NCBI GenBank assembly: GCA_027577595.1
Contig: JANBRJ010000025.1
Span: 1 to 64,000 of the forward strand
Length of the DNA: 64,000 nucleotides
DNA from: Coemansia sp. RSA 487
Taxonomy: Eukaryota > Kickxellomycota > Kickxellomycetes > Kickxellales > Kickxellaceae
Reading direction: 5' to 3'
Below, piece after piece: positions 9,598 through 19,222 of this stretch. The stretch's first letter is position 1. Every line of letters starts with the position of its first letter. The translations under genes were made by a program, and so were the position numbers. Under the pieces are notes generated by a model. The model was not told where the DNA came from. It searched no databases and saw only the letters and a program-made list of their open reading frames with translations.

Positions 9598-9881
9598 TTA
9601 CATGCTTGTGCCGATGTCCTGGAAAGTGTTGCTGTCCAGTGCCAAAATCAATTGCCCTTCTGGCATGAGGATCTGCTGTTATAGCAACCTCGATGCTGTT
9701 CGCCTTACCCAAACATTCTTTTCCTCAAACTGCGTGTATCCCAATCTTTCAGATCTCGCATGCGCAATTACGTCATTTTCAACGTAAGCCTATCGTTTGT
9801 TTACCGATTCTGGTGTAAACAAAGAATATACTGTTCAGATTGTTCTTTTTTGCCAGCCTCTGAAACAGGGCGTAATGCCAT
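9598..9881 (-). other. Coding-like stretch, possible small spliced gene or relic
   Basis: Reading leftward from an ATG at 9881, 26 sense codons start MALRPVSEAGKKEQ and end at a GTAAAC site. Further on, a second frame is open from 9790 to about 9716, and after a possible tiny intron (9683-9715, GTAAGG to CAG) gives MPEGQLILALDSNTFQ and a TAA at 9598. The phases of the first and second parts do not join with any intron I can find. It sits immediately downstream of symplekin on the same strand. It may be a small gene whose splicing I mis-read, or a decayed gene. I do not recognise the product. Confidence 0.2.
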
Positions 9882-9998
9882 TTAACCAGAAACGAAAAAG
9901 AATGCAAAACAATAAACGAAAGAGAGCAATTCTGTGGCCGAGAGAGAGAAAATACATGCTTTCGGAATCAGAAGCCACGTATGAAATCCAGGTGGCTC

Positions 9999-12900
9999 TC
10001 AGTCAAATAGCCAACCAAGTGCTTTGCGGTTGTTCTCAGGCATCTTTGCAACATAGTCACGAACAACCGTCCACAGGGTTGGCGGCGCCTTTTCCATCAG
10101 CCGCTTCAAACCTTCTGATGGAATGTTTTTGATCAGACCGAGCGCTCCCGGCTGCAATGCCGCAAAGCACCAGATGAACGCCTTCACCACATGCTCGTTC
10201 ATCTCCCAGACCTTGCGCTCGATCAGTTTTCCGAGCAGTCCAATCACCATTCCTGCCGAGCCGCCGCGCTTCCGGTGGTACAGTTCGGCTGTAAACAGCA
10301 GCAGCGGCGGCACCTCCTTTTGCTCCTGGAGAAGCTTGAGTCCCGCCTCCATGACGGCTGTCTCGAAAACGGGATTCCCGTCGGGCTTGCGCATTCCCTC
10401 AAAGATGTTCACCGCCGTGCTGGCATACCCCTTGTCCACAAGCGCCATGTCTACGTTGTTGTGCAGCGCTATCAGCAACTCGGTCGGGCTGAGCACGCTT
10501 GGTCGCCCCGGAACCGATGTAGTCATCCGCTTAAAGCTCTCGCCTACCAACCCGACATTCCCGTTGTCCTTTTTCTCAAGAAGTCCGACAATGGGGCCCA
10601 GCCACTGCAATAGACTGGCCTTGTCCATTCCACCCACAAGAAATACCACAAACTCGGCGCCAAGCTTCCTCTTCTCGCACATCTCGATCACGCCTTGCAC
10701 AAGCTCCTTGCTTGGCACCTGCGGCCCGTCGATGCACAGTATAGCAATAACCCGAAGTACAGCCGTCTCTGCTCCCACTGGGAACTGCTGCAGAACAGGC
10801 ACTAGCTTCCCAGGCGTTGCAACCACGGACTTGATCAGAGGCGTGATGATTTTCCGAATTTCGATCTGCACAGGCAGCGGCTTCTGCGCGTACTCTGCAA
10901 ACAGATCCAGAAGAAGGTTTAGATTGCGCGTGCACAGCGCCAGCGGCAGCTCCATGTGCGACAAAAGGCACTCACTAATGTCCTTCTCGCCCTTCTTGCG
11001 CACATCGACCAGCTCAGCCCGCTTCTTCTCCATAGCATTTGCACCTTCGCCGCTACCACCACTAGCATCATTGTTATTGTTATTCTCGCCACTGTCTGGT
11101 ATCTCGATTGGCCGATCTACAATTCCTTTCATAGTTGCTTCCATGTTTTCGCCGATCGCAGAAGCCATCCCCATTCCGCGTCGCATCGACGTCAGCGCGT
11201 ACTTCTCAATCAGTTGCGAATGCTCCGATGCTGTGTAATACCGCTTGACTGCGCGGATGCACCCGACCCGCGTGGCTCGATCCGGATGCACGCTGTATGT
11301 CAGCAACACATCTAAGCATGGCTTCATGATCGGCGCACGCAGCTCCATTGCCTTTTCTAGCGTCACAAATCCAAGCGCCGCAGCACCAGGCGTTTTTAAG
11401 CACACCTCTATTTTCTCGATGGCTTTCGGCGGTAGATGGGGGATTTCGAGAATAAACGTCAGAATAAGATGATCCAGCTTTATTTGCGGCTGCTGAGCTG
11501 GACTAGCTTGGCCGGCTGGAACTGCACCGCCTGACGCCTGTGCACTGGCGGTAGCTGGTGTGTCTTCTGGAACTACCTGCACAGTCTGCTGGTTTACTGT
11601 TTTTTCAATGCCGTCTTTAACAATGGCCGCCAGTATCTTCTCGCACCACTTGAGGTACAGCGACAAAATACTGTGCTCGCAGCCGCTTTTATCTGGCGTG
11701 CGCTTCATTTCTGGATCGGTTACCAGCACAGCCATCCACATCTCGTACAAAAGAGTAATCGCCAGGTTGTAGAGCTCCCTCGGGGCTTCGACGATAGATT
11801 CCAACACAACATTAATGCTGGCATGCAGCTCAGCCCACCTGCCGCTGACCAGCGCATCGAGAGGCTTTCCTTCAAGGTCTGCAATATCGTTTGCCATAAG
11901 GTAAAAGTCGGTCACGCTGCGGACGAGTATCAGCGTAACGTCTTCCAGTATGCCGTAGTTTGTGCTCATGCCATTTTGCAGCGCGCCCTTGGGCATGGGC
12001 TCCTGTAGTAGTGGCTGGCCGCTGATAACCCCCTTTGCAAGCGAGCCTTGAGGGCTAGAAGTGTGTCCATACGTACGCAAGCGACAATCTTCCACAAACT
12101 TTTTGATAGCGCTGGCTCCTGTGGCAATTCGATCCATAGCATGGATGAGCTGCTTTTCTCGCTCCTCCAGAGAAAGATTCTCGAGCGATTCGATGTCAAA
12201 AGTGCCGACTTCTACTGCTGCGCGGACCTCCTTCGCTATTTCGCCATCGACATCCATAGGCTCTTGCCCACCTCCCGCCTGATCCGCAACAGACACTGAA
12301 ACGTCAGCGGGTTCTCCCTTGGAGGGGGGAGAAGAAGAGTCCTTCTGGACCTTTGCCTCCTCAATTCTAATGCGCTTTACATTCTCCTCCATCAATTTTA
12401 GCTGCTTCTCCTCGTCGTCGTCGTCGTCAATAAGAATGGCCTCGCCTGGGCGTTTGTGCGCACGCGAAGACACGCGGCTGCGGCTTGAACTGGGCCTTCC
12501 AAGACCAGCATCTGCCGACCGTGGTGGAATGCCCGACACTATATCGCTAGAGCCCTGTTGATCCGTCGCATCTTCGTCGTCCATGCGGGCTGGAACTGAG
12601 CGGGAATTATGTCTGTTCTCGTGTGCTTTGGCACGCTGTCTTTCTCTGCGCTCTCTCTCTTTTGTCTGCCGCTCCTGCCAGCTAGCCCACTCAGGGCCGC
12701 CGATATTGTCCAGGGTATTTTCGAGCACGCTTGTATACGCACCCATATGCGGCCTGGTGTACAGCTGAAGAAGCGAAATTCGGAGTGTTTTGCCGATGAT
12801 GACCAGCTGCGAGTGCGTCATGACTTGCTCGGACGAGTTGACCACCGCGTACCAATCGGCGAGCTTCTCTGCAAGCTCGTGGCAGAACTGCGGACGCAGG

Positions 12901-13715
12901 CTCATCAAGTAGACAATCGAGTTTATCAGTGCCGTTATGAACGACGCGTTGCAGAGCTTAATGCTATCGCTATTTGGAAGCAGCCGCAAAAGCTGCAGCA
13001 TTGCCGCATCTCCGCGCTTGGCCAGCATTTGCTTGGATACAAACGGATGGGTTGTCGGAACGTTGTTGAGGCCGATCGATGGTGTAGGGCTGGCACCCGA
13101 AGAAGGAATGTCGGTGAACATCACAGCCTCGATTTCCAGAAACTTTACCAAGTGCATTTGCAGCGCTGGGTCGTCGGAGCTTTCCGAAAGCTGGCCAAGC
13201 AGATCGCCTAGTTGCACCATAGTGTCAAAGGCGGGTTTCCACTTTAGAAAATCGTTTTGAGGATCAATGCAAAATCCTAAAAGCACGGGCCAAAACCTGG
13301 TCAGCGCCCGTATTGCTCTGCGGACCACAATCATCGGCGTAGCCTCCATTTCGATTAGCGTCCTCTTGGCAAGTTCAAAAAACCTGGCAACATATCCCGG
13401 GTACGATGTGTCAAATAAATCCTTGGGTGGTACAGAACAGACGGTCAGTTCGAGGGCCGCCCATCCCCAGATGGCTGGTGGCGTAAGAATCGACAGATTC
13501 TCATCGTTATTTAGGGTAGCCTCGCCGCCAGCAGAGACATTAATTACGGCGCTAACGGCTTCGTGGCCCTTATCAAAAAAGCCCTGGTAGAGTAGCAGTG
13601 GGTTGTTGTTGAGAAAATCTGCTAGGTTATCGAGTTTTGTGCGGTTAGGTGGCGTTTCGTTGACTGCCTGGTTGTACAAGTCTGTGGCATGGTTCAACAA
13701 TGTCTGGCTTTCCAT
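9999..13715 (-). CDS. Symplekin / Pta1-like mRNA 3'-end processing scaffold
   Basis: A single-exon 1238-residue protein. The N-terminal half is helical HEAT-like sequence (for example RRAIRALTRFWPVLLGF near residue 110) as in the symplekin/Pta1 N-terminal domain. A disordered middle (about 350-500) is rich in charged residues with an acidic IDDDDDEEKQ run and an NLS-like segment. The C-terminal third (about 930-1130) has the symplekin C-terminal pattern, including KLVPVLQQFPVG and SPTELLIALHN. Symplekin holds the cleavage/polyadenylation factor together in the nucleus. It is longer than yeast Pta1 and closer in size to animal symplekin. The start is the ATG at 13715. Confidence 0.85.
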   Translation of the reverse strand: MESQTLLNHATDLYNQAVNETPPNRTKLDNLADFLNNNPLLLYQGFFDKGHEAVSAVINVSAGGEATLNNDENLSILTPPAIWGWAALELTVCSVPPKDLFDTSYPGYVARFFELAKRTLIEMEATPMIVVRRAIRALTRFWPVLLGFCIDPQNDFLKWKPAFDTMVQLGDLLGQLSESSDDPALQMHLVKFLEIEAVMFTDIPSSGASPTPSIGLNNVPTTHPFVSKQMLAKRGDAAMLQLLRLLPNSDSIKLCNASFITALINSIVYLMSLRPQFCHELAEKLADWYAVVNSSEQVMTHSQLVIIGKTLRISLLQLYTRPHMGAYTSVLENTLDNIGGPEWASWQERQTKERERRERQRAKAHENRHNSRSVPARMDDEDATDQQGSSDIVSGIPPRSADAGLGRPSSSRSRVSSRAHKRPGEAILIDDDDDEEKQLKLMEENVKRIRIEEAKVQKDSSSPPSKGEPADVSVSVADQAGGGQEPMDVDGEIAKEVRAAVEVGTFDIESLENLSLEEREKQLIHAMDRIATGASAIKKFVEDCRLRTYGHTSSPQGSLAKGVISGQPLLQEPMPKGALQNGMSTNYGILEDVTLILVRSVTDFYLMANDIADLEGKPLDALVSGRWAELHASINVVLESIVEAPRELYNLAITLLYEMWMAVLVTDPEMKRTPDKSGCEHSILSLYLKWCEKILAAIVKDGIEKTVNQQTVQVVPEDTPATASAQASGGAVPAGQASPAQQPQIKLDHLILTFILEIPHLPPKAIEKIEVCLKTPGAAALGFVTLEKAMELRAPIMKPCLDVLLTYSVHPDRATRVGCIRAVKRYYTASEHSQLIEKYALTSMRRGMGMASAIGENMEATMKGIVDRPIEIPDSGENNNNNDASGGSGEGANAMEKKRAELVDVRKKGEKDISECLLSHMELPLALCTRNLNLLLDLFAEYAQKPLPVQIEIRKIITPLIKSVVATPGKLVPVLQQFPVGAETAVLRVIAILCIDGPQVPSKELVQGVIEMCEKRKLGAEFVVFLVGGMDKASLLQWLGPIVGLLEKKDNGNVGLVGESFKRMTTSVPGRPSVLSPTELLIALHNNVDMALVDKGYASTAVNIFEGMRKPDGNPVFETAVMEAGLKLLQEQKEVPPLLLFTAELYHRKRGGSAGMVIGLLGKLIERKVWEMNEHVVKAFIWCFAALQPGALGLIKNIPSEGLKRLMEKAPPTLWTVVRDYVAKMPENNRKALGWLFD

Positions 13716-14062
13716 CTTTTCTCCTCCCCCCTTTTCAAGCTGTATCGTTTTAATATGTCAAAATAGCGTGGTAAAAATGAAAGAGAACAAAAAAGACAAG
13801 AGTAAAAAAGGAAAATGATGATTAGACAGTGGTTTGTTCAAAAAAAAAAACCAGCTTGTCCCAGAATCCGCAGTTCTTTGACCAATTGCCATAAACTCAA
13901 GTGTTGTGGGTTGTGGGCTTTTTTTTATGATCTGCGATCAATTTTTTTGAAATACTTCAAACGATAAACATAACTTGCAATAGACATAGCCTGGTATAAT
14001 AATTCATTCAATTTACATTAAAAGTACCAAGTAAAAATAGAAAGGATAAAATATGTGTACAG
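13716..14062. other. Spacer, symplekin promoter and 3' flank of PdxS-like gene A
   Basis: About 350 bases of AT-rich DNA with A/T homopolymers (13838-13850, 13920-13926). It should hold the symplekin promoter. Nothing else was seen. Confidence 0.4.
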
Positions 14063-14941
14063 CTAGTGGGCGGCGCCTAAGGTAGCAGTCAATTTAGCAA
14101 TCATGGCATAGTTTTTAGGATTATTAGTGGCAAAAATCATTGCACTTGCACGCCTCTGAGCATCCATTGAGGATAACACGTCAGGACCAATTATAATGCC
14201 ATCGCAGCCCTGGGATTTTAAATATGCTGCATCTGTAGGCTCAAGTACACCTCCATAGCCAAAAAGCGGAACAGGCAACCTGCCCAGCTTGGCTACCTGC
14301 TTAAGAAGATTAACCGGGGCTTCAATTGCCTCGGCATATGCCTCAAGCTCACTAATATTGTTCAGTTTGCTAACTGCGTCCTTTATTCCGTTGTTAATTT
14401 GTGTTAGTTCGGTTACTGCATGTGCAACATTCGGCTCGTGTTCAGCCTCACCGCCCTTTGTGTGTATCATGCTGGCTCCCTCTGAAATCCTCTGAAGCGC
14501 TTCACCAAGATTCCCAGCACTACAAATAAAGGGTATCTTGTATCCTCTCTTTATGACATGGGCACCATTTGCAGAGGCGGCAGGAAATTTGTCGTATTCA
14601 TGGATCCCACTAGCATAAATCTGCTGCATAATGTGTGCTTCCACTTCGTGGCCAATACGCACCTGTCCAAACACAGGCAACACAACGCAATCCATTATAT
14701 TCTTTATTACATTAGGATCAGCCATACGAGAAAGTGAAGTTGTTTCTTTATCATCTTCACCCTTGCCAGCTGATGAAGGCTGCAACGCAATAAGCGCTCT
14801 TGCACCAACTATTTCGCAAATCTTTGCTTGTGCTTGGTTGTAAACGCAAAATATAACACCACCCTTGAACATGTTCATGAAGCGGATTTTGTCGCCCCAG
14901 AGCTCTCGCTGATTTGCACTGGACATCGAGGACATGGCCAA
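14063..14941 (-). CDS. PdxS/SNZ-like protein A, altered active site
   Basis: A 292-residue protein collinear with PdxS/SNZ, the synthase subunit of the DXP-independent vitamin B6 pathway (KGGVI, MADP, RIGHEVEAH, NLGEALQRISEGASMIHTKG, YGGVLEPTDAA). Compared with the known active site: the Asp of GGVIMDV is Cys32, the substrate-binding Lys of AKARIGH is Gln93, and the second Lys (TKG) is kept as Lys162. The phosphate loop GSGIF is GPDVL. Without the first lysine normal PLP synthesis is unlikely. A pseudoenzyme or partner role, as for plant PDX1.2, is inference. A second paralogue lies upstream on the same strand, so this is a tandem pair. Confidence 0.8.
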   Translation of the reverse strand: MAMSSMSSANQRELWGDKIRFMNMFKGGVIFCVYNQAQAKICEIVGARALIALQPSSAGKGEDDKETTSLSRMADPNVIKNIMDCVVLPVFGQVRIGHEVEAHIMQQIYASGIHEYDKFPAASANGAHVIKRGYKIPFICSAGNLGEALQRISEGASMIHTKGGEAEHEPNVAHAVTELTQINNGIKDAVSKLNNISELEAYAEAIEAPVNLLKQVAKLGRLPVPLFGYGGVLEPTDAAYLKSQGCDGIIIGPDVLSSMDAQRRASAMIFATNNPKNYAMIAKLTATLGAAH

Positions 14942-15561
14942 AGATATGGTTTTGTTATTGCTACACTATTGAAAGAAAGAAAAATAAGATATGTCAAATA
15001 GTAGTAAACGTGAAAATGAACACGAATTTAAAGGAGGCAGCATTATTATAGACATCTGTATGCACAGCTAGCCATTAAACACACAAGGAAAACATGCTCA
15101 ACAGAAAGTACAAAGCTCATATTTCGTATATAAAGAGTTGTAAAATGGGAAACCCCAGCTTTTCATGTAAAGTACGTTCACATTAGAGCTGATTAAAAAG
15201 AGTTTTGCGCTTTTTTTTTTTTAAAAAATCAACTTCCTTTTGAAACTATTCGCCAAGACACTATGTTTTATTGCAGAAAAGAAAATACGTGCAAGCCTTT
15301 TGCGATGATATGCAGGAAAAAAGAAAATAAGAGCACCTCGTACATATCTCGGGTTTAGAATATTTAGCTAGGCTGAAGTAAAAAAAAAGTATTAAACCTG
15401 CTACATACCGTGGCCAACTTTTATTTACATGGATGAATTGGCAAGCATTACTCAAGCATAAAATATAGAAAGTAATGCTAATTTTGGAATAAAATTATGT
15501 TTATTAGTAAAAGCTGCACATTGGAATAGATGATTTGTTGAAAAATGTCGAAAACTGGCTG
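14942..15561. other. Spacer between the two PdxS-like genes
   Basis: About 620 bases, very AT-rich, holding the promoter of gene A and the 3' flank of gene B. No ORF with coding character and no repeat was seen. Confidence 0.4.
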
Positions 15562-16524
15562 TTATTGTTGCACTCCTAACTTATTGGAAATACCAGCAAG
15601 CATCTTGTAGTTTTTGGGATCCTGCGTTGCCAAAATAATTCCATACGCACGCCTTTGGGCATCTAAGCTATTTAATATCCTTGGACCAACTATAATTCCG
15701 TCACAGCCTGACGATTTCAAAAATGCAGCATCCGAAGGATTCCTGACTCCACCATAACCAAAAAGCGGAACAGGTAGCTTTCCAAGGTTGGCAACCTGCT
15801 TGACAAAACCAACAGGTACCTTGATACGTGTAGCATATGTTTCTATCTCCTTTGCTTTGTCTTTAATGTTGACCACCATCTTTATTTCCTTATTGATGAG
15901 TCTCAATTCACTCACAGCATACGCAACATTTGATTCGTTTCCATGGTGTCCACCTCGTGTGTGAATAAGGCTGGCTCCCTCGGCAATTCGCTGTAATGCT
16001 TCGCCAAGATTAGCTGCGGGGCTGATAAAGGGGACTCTAAATGGCTTCTTTGGAAGGTAGAGTTCTGGAATTTCGGGTACATTATCTTTTTTAGGCTTTT
16101 TATCCTTTCCCTTTCCCTTTTCCTTTCCCTTTCCCTTTCCTTTCTCCTCATCATCATCCGACTCTTCTTCCTCGTCGTCATCTTCAAACATATCAAAGTA
16201 TTCGTGGATCCCGTCAACACAAATCTCTTGCATAATGTGCGCCTCTATTTCGTGGCCAATTCGAACTTGTCCAAAAACAGGCAACACAACGCTGTCCATG
16301 ATTGAACATACAGCACCGGGATCAGCCATGTTGATCTCTTCTTCGTCGTCATCATCTGCAGATTCCTGTGGAGGTTGTATAGCAACAAGTGCCTTTGCGC
16401 CGACCTTCTCGCATATTTGGGCTTGAGCTTGGGTGTAAGCGCAGAATATGACGCCGCCCTTGAGGCTATTCATAAAGCAGACCTTGTCTGCCCAAAGCTG
16501 CTTTTGCTCTTTACCTTTGGTCAT
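15562..16524 (-). CDS. PdxS/SNZ-like protein B, both catalytic lysines replaced
   Basis: A 320-residue paralogue of the neighbouring gene. The (beta/alpha)8 landmarks are kept (KGGVIF, MADPG, RIGHEIEAH, NLGEALQRIAEGASLIHTRG, YGGVRNPSDAA), but the two PdxS catalytic lysines are Gln86 and Arg190, and the first Asp is Cys28. An insertion at about residues 114-148 is first acidic (EDDDEEEESDDDEE), then a Lys-Gly repeat, replacing the loop that holds DESE in active enzymes. A second acidic run sits at 57-63. All known essential residues being gone, catalysis of PLP synthesis is very unlikely. Start is the ATG at 16524. Function unknown; a structural or regulatory role is inference. Confidence 0.8.
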   Translation of the reverse strand: MTKGKEQKQLWADKVCFMNSLKGGVIFCAYTQAQAQICEKVGAKALVAIQPPQESADDDDEEEINMADPGAVCSIMDSVVLPVFGQVRIGHEIEAHIMQEICVDGIHEYFDMFEDDDEEEESDDDEEKGKGKGKEKGKGKDKKPKKDNVPEIPELYLPKKPFRVPFISPAANLGEALQRIAEGASLIHTRGGHHGNESNVAYAVSELRLINKEIKMVVNIKDKAKEIETYATRIKVPVGFVKQVANLGKLPVPLFGYGGVRNPSDAAFLKSSGCDGIIVGPRILNSLDAQRRAYGIILATQDPKNYKMLAGISNKLGVQQ

Positions 16525-17183
16525 AGGAGGGAAGGCTAGATATGCGTTATTGCGATTCCTGCGTTATATAAAACAATACTATAATGTGGTTAAGTAGGTG
16601 CGTCTTGAAGAAATGTAGAGAAAAGAGAGGAATTAAGGCGGGGAGAACAAAAGTTTATAAACATCTCTTATTCACCACAGGCCTAACGCTCAAAAAGCTA
16701 CAAGGTATGTGGTGATAAACAAAAGCTACAAAGGTAAATGGCACGAGTGCACTTTCTGTAACGATATTTATTTGAATACTTTGCTGTATTCTGAATGATA
16801 GCAAGTATAAAGAAATAAAATAAAATAGGGTTTGGCACAATGAAAGCTTTCCTATACAGCGATTGTTTTGCTGTAAAAAGAAACCTTGGCAAAATAGGAA
16901 AAATATCGTCAGTCTATTGCAAACCTTGTGGCTCACAGTATCTGAGCTGAATTCTATAGGTATTGCTTGAGCACTTCATAACGTGGACACTTTTGCCTGT
17001 AATGATCGTAATAAATATTTCAGTATGCTTTAGAAGCCTGAGGCTTAATACCTTGCGAATAGCCAAATAAAAAAGCTGCTTGTCCCCTTCACTTTCGTCA
17101 CCTTAAGAAGCTATCACCTCTTTTCCTTCTTTGTCACATTTGCATTTATACTTTTTTTTTTTAATTCCTCCAGAGCCGTGCTA
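16525..17183. other. Divergent spacer, PdxS-like B / TRAPPC2
   Basis: About 660 bases between divergent genes. The last part (17110-17175) is T-rich with a CTCCAG acceptor-like end at 17168-17173, compatible with a 5'-UTR intron of the TRAPPC2 gene. No gene was recognised. Confidence 0.35.
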
Positions 17184-17585
17184 ATGACAACGTTCTATTT
17201 TGCCATCGTTGGTACCAATGATTCTCCGCTGTATGAAGCAGAATTCGGAGCACAGCGCGAGGAGAACAAATACCTACAGCAGTTTGTGGTGCATGCAGCA
17301 CTGGACCTTGTAGACGACGCCCAGTTCATGACAAACACATGCTACCTCAAGTCGGTTGACCGCTACAACGACTGGACGGTCTCCGCATATGTAACTCCGT
17401 CGAACGCACGACTGATGCTGCTGCACGAGACAAAATCGGAGGACGCGATAAAGTCGTTCTTTGCAGCCTGCCATGAGCTCTACATGAAGACCTTGCTTAA
17501 CCCGTTCTACCAGCCAAACGCAGCCATCCAGTCACAAACATTTGACGCAAAGATGCATACGCTTGCTAAAAAGTACCTTCTCTAG
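17184..17585 (+). CDS. TRS20: TRAPP complex subunit 2 (sedlin, Trs20)
   Basis: A 133-residue longin-fold protein. It starts MTTFYFAIVGTNDSPLYE, the sedlin N-terminus (FYFVIVGxxDxPxxE), followed by HAALDLVDD, as in sedlin, and ends with the family helix (LNPFY...F..K...LAKKYL). TRAPPC2/Trs20 is a core subunit of the TRAPP tether that activates Rab1/Ypt1 in ER-to-Golgi traffic and autophagy. The ATG at 17184 is the first in frame and gives the expected length. It converges with the derlin gene, whose stop lies about 90 bases away. Confidence 0.92.
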   Translation: MTTFYFAIVGTNDSPLYEAEFGAQREENKYLQQFVVHAALDLVDDAQFMTNTCYLKSVDRYNDWTVSAYVTPSNARLMLLHETKSEDAIKSFFAACHELYMKTLLNPFYQPNAAIQSQTFDAKMHTLAKKYLL

Positions 17586-17675
17586 CGAAAAAGCAAAAAC
17601 AAAGTTCTTTTTCATCTCCTTTTAATTCTCTTGTTTGTACTATAACGATGGTTTTGAGATCTAATGAAACGCTAG

Positions 17676-18467
17676 CTAACCAAGACGTCTTCCCGCTCCC
17701 CAGAAATGGCCACCACCCGGTGTCTGGTGGATCGGGTTACTGGTCGTGGCAACGCCAGTGGAGCCATACCGGGTCCGGGCATTGGGTCTGCGTACTTGTC
17801 CAAGAACCCTGTAGACAAGCTGCGGTGTCGGGATATAGTTGATTCCGCCGCGCGCAGGCAAATCGACAGCGATATAGTAGTAAAGCTGCGCCGCGCCCCA
17901 TCCGTACGCCATGCTGTAAGGGAATGAATGGAGGACAAACAGATACTCGATGCCCATCAGCACATAAGGAAGATACCGCGCGGGAAACTGGAAAGCAAAC
18001 ATGAACTTTACAATCGTGCTTGGTCTGTTTAAGGCCCATAGAGTGGTCACGAGCATAAGAAGACCCTGAGCAAAGAAAATAGACCCGGACAGCCAGTGAC
18101 CTGGAAACATGATAGAGGTGCAGAAGATCAGGAACCACGCATAGTCGGCTGTGCGGCCTACAAACTCCTGTCGCTCCAGTTCATTCGAGTACTGATACAG
18201 CATGATGACGCAAAGTAGGCCGTGGAGGTCGAGCGGAAATAACAGTACAGAGGTCAAGAGCCGCCATATTTGGAACTTTGTCCATATTCCGGTCCAGATA
18301 AACGCAAAGTAGTATGGGCTAACAAGATGAAGCCCGGCGGCTACTGAAACTGCACTTGTGCTGGCGAGAAGGAATCTTGTGCAGGTAGGAACATTTGAAA
18401 ACCAGTTTGCAATCTGCGCTCCATCCGACGCAACATCGCGACCACCTGAAACTGGTCTAGGAGCCAT
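17676..18467 (-). CDS. Derlin, ERAD membrane protein
   Basis: A 263-residue polytopic membrane protein of the Der1/derlin family (rhomboid pseudoproteases of ER-associated degradation). It shows the WR motif in FQIWRLLTSVLL, several hydrophobic segments and a derlin-like loop (NELERQEFVGRTADYAWFL). The C-terminus, GGGHFWGAGRRLG, is a good SHP box (FxGxGxxL), the sequence that recruits Cdc48/p97 in Derlin-1. Derlins pass misfolded lumenal or membrane proteins to the cytosol for degradation. The SHP box argues for a Dfm1/Derlin-1 type. Start at the ATG at 18467. Confidence 0.92.
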   Translation of the reverse strand: MAPRPVSGGRDVASDGAQIANWFSNVPTCTRFLLASTSAVSVAAGLHLVSPYYFAFIWTGIWTKFQIWRLLTSVLLFPLDLHGLLCVIMLYQYSNELERQEFVGRTADYAWFLIFCTSIMFPGHWLSGSIFFAQGLLMLVTTLWALNRPSTIVKFMFAFQFPARYLPYVLMGIEYLFVLHSFPYSMAYGWGAAQLYYYIAVDLPARGGINYIPTPQLVYRVLGQVRRPNARTRYGSTGVATTSNPIHQTPGGGHFWGAGRRLG

Positions 18468-18814
18468 TTTAAAAAGGAAGAATGTTTCTTAACAAGGTGA
18501 AATACGGTAACAAAGGCAAAGAAAGATTAGAAATATGAAGAAACGAAAAAAAAGAGAAAGCTGAAGAACAGCCTTTTGAGAAGAACCACATCCTTCCATT
18601 CCATTTCTTTTGCTGCGCACAAGCAGCAAGATTGTCCAAACGAAAGGATGCAGGATGATTGCCTGTGCCTTTTTCGACACTTAATTTTTTCCCCAGCAAT
18701 TACGTGGCAAGCGTTCATCTCACAAGCATTTTTTTTACGTTTTTATGTTTTCCCCTCCAGCTCTTTGGATTCTAAATTTTTAATAAACATTTGCACACGA
18801 GATTAATAGCAAGA
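18468..18814. promoter_or_regulatory. Divergent spacer, derlin / prefoldin 4
   Basis: About 350 bases between two divergent genes, containing both promoters. T-rich stretches at 18729-18760 precede the prefoldin start. No discrete element could be assigned. Confidence 0.35.
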
Positions 18815-19222
18815 ATGTCGTCGGACAAGTTTCCCTTGCTGCAGCGCGAGGACGAGGGTGACACCGAGGTTACGTGGGAGGACCAGCAACGCATCAACAC
18901 GTTCAGCAAACTCAATACGCGGCTGGAGCGCCTGGAGGCCGAGTACAAAAAACAAAAGACCGAAAAGGAGTACCTAGACGACCTGTCTATGGAGATCGAA
19001 CTTCTGGACGAGGACTTGCCTGTGCCATACAAGATTGGCGACGCCTTTGTTATGCTTCCGCTTGAGGAGGCGCAGGAGCGCGTTGAAAGGGAAAAGGAGA
19101 CCATCGACCAGCACGTAGAGGACCTGGATTCGCAGATATCGGAGATCAGCTCAAAGATGGAGGACCTCAAAAAGGCCCTGTACAAGCGGTTTGGCAAATC
19201 CATCAATCTTGAACGGAGCTGA
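18815..19222 (+). CDS. GIM3: Prefoldin subunit 4
   Basis: A 135-residue beta-type prefoldin. The ATG at 18815 starts MSSDKFPLLQREDEGD; then come EVTWEDQQRINTFSKLN, a coiled coil, the hairpin region LPVPYKIGDAFVMLPLEEAQ, and a second coiled coil to the C-terminus. The EVTxEDQQxINxFSxL pattern is diagnostic of subunit 4 (PFDN4, yeast Gim3). Prefoldin is a hexameric cytosolic co-chaperone that delivers unfolded actin and tubulin to the CCT chaperonin. Length is normal. Confidence 0.93.
   Translation: MSSDKFPLLQREDEGDTEVTWEDQQRINTFSKLNTRLERLEAEYKKQKTEKEYLDDLSMEIELLDEDLPVPYKIGDAFVMLPLEEAQERVEREKETIDQHVEDLDSQISEISSKMEDLKKALYKRFGKSINLERS

Noticed and set aside
16100-16150. CTTTCC repeat as a possible telomere-like or recombination tract
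   Set aside because: It is in frame within PdxS-like protein B, coding Lys-Gly; no internal telomere unit is present.
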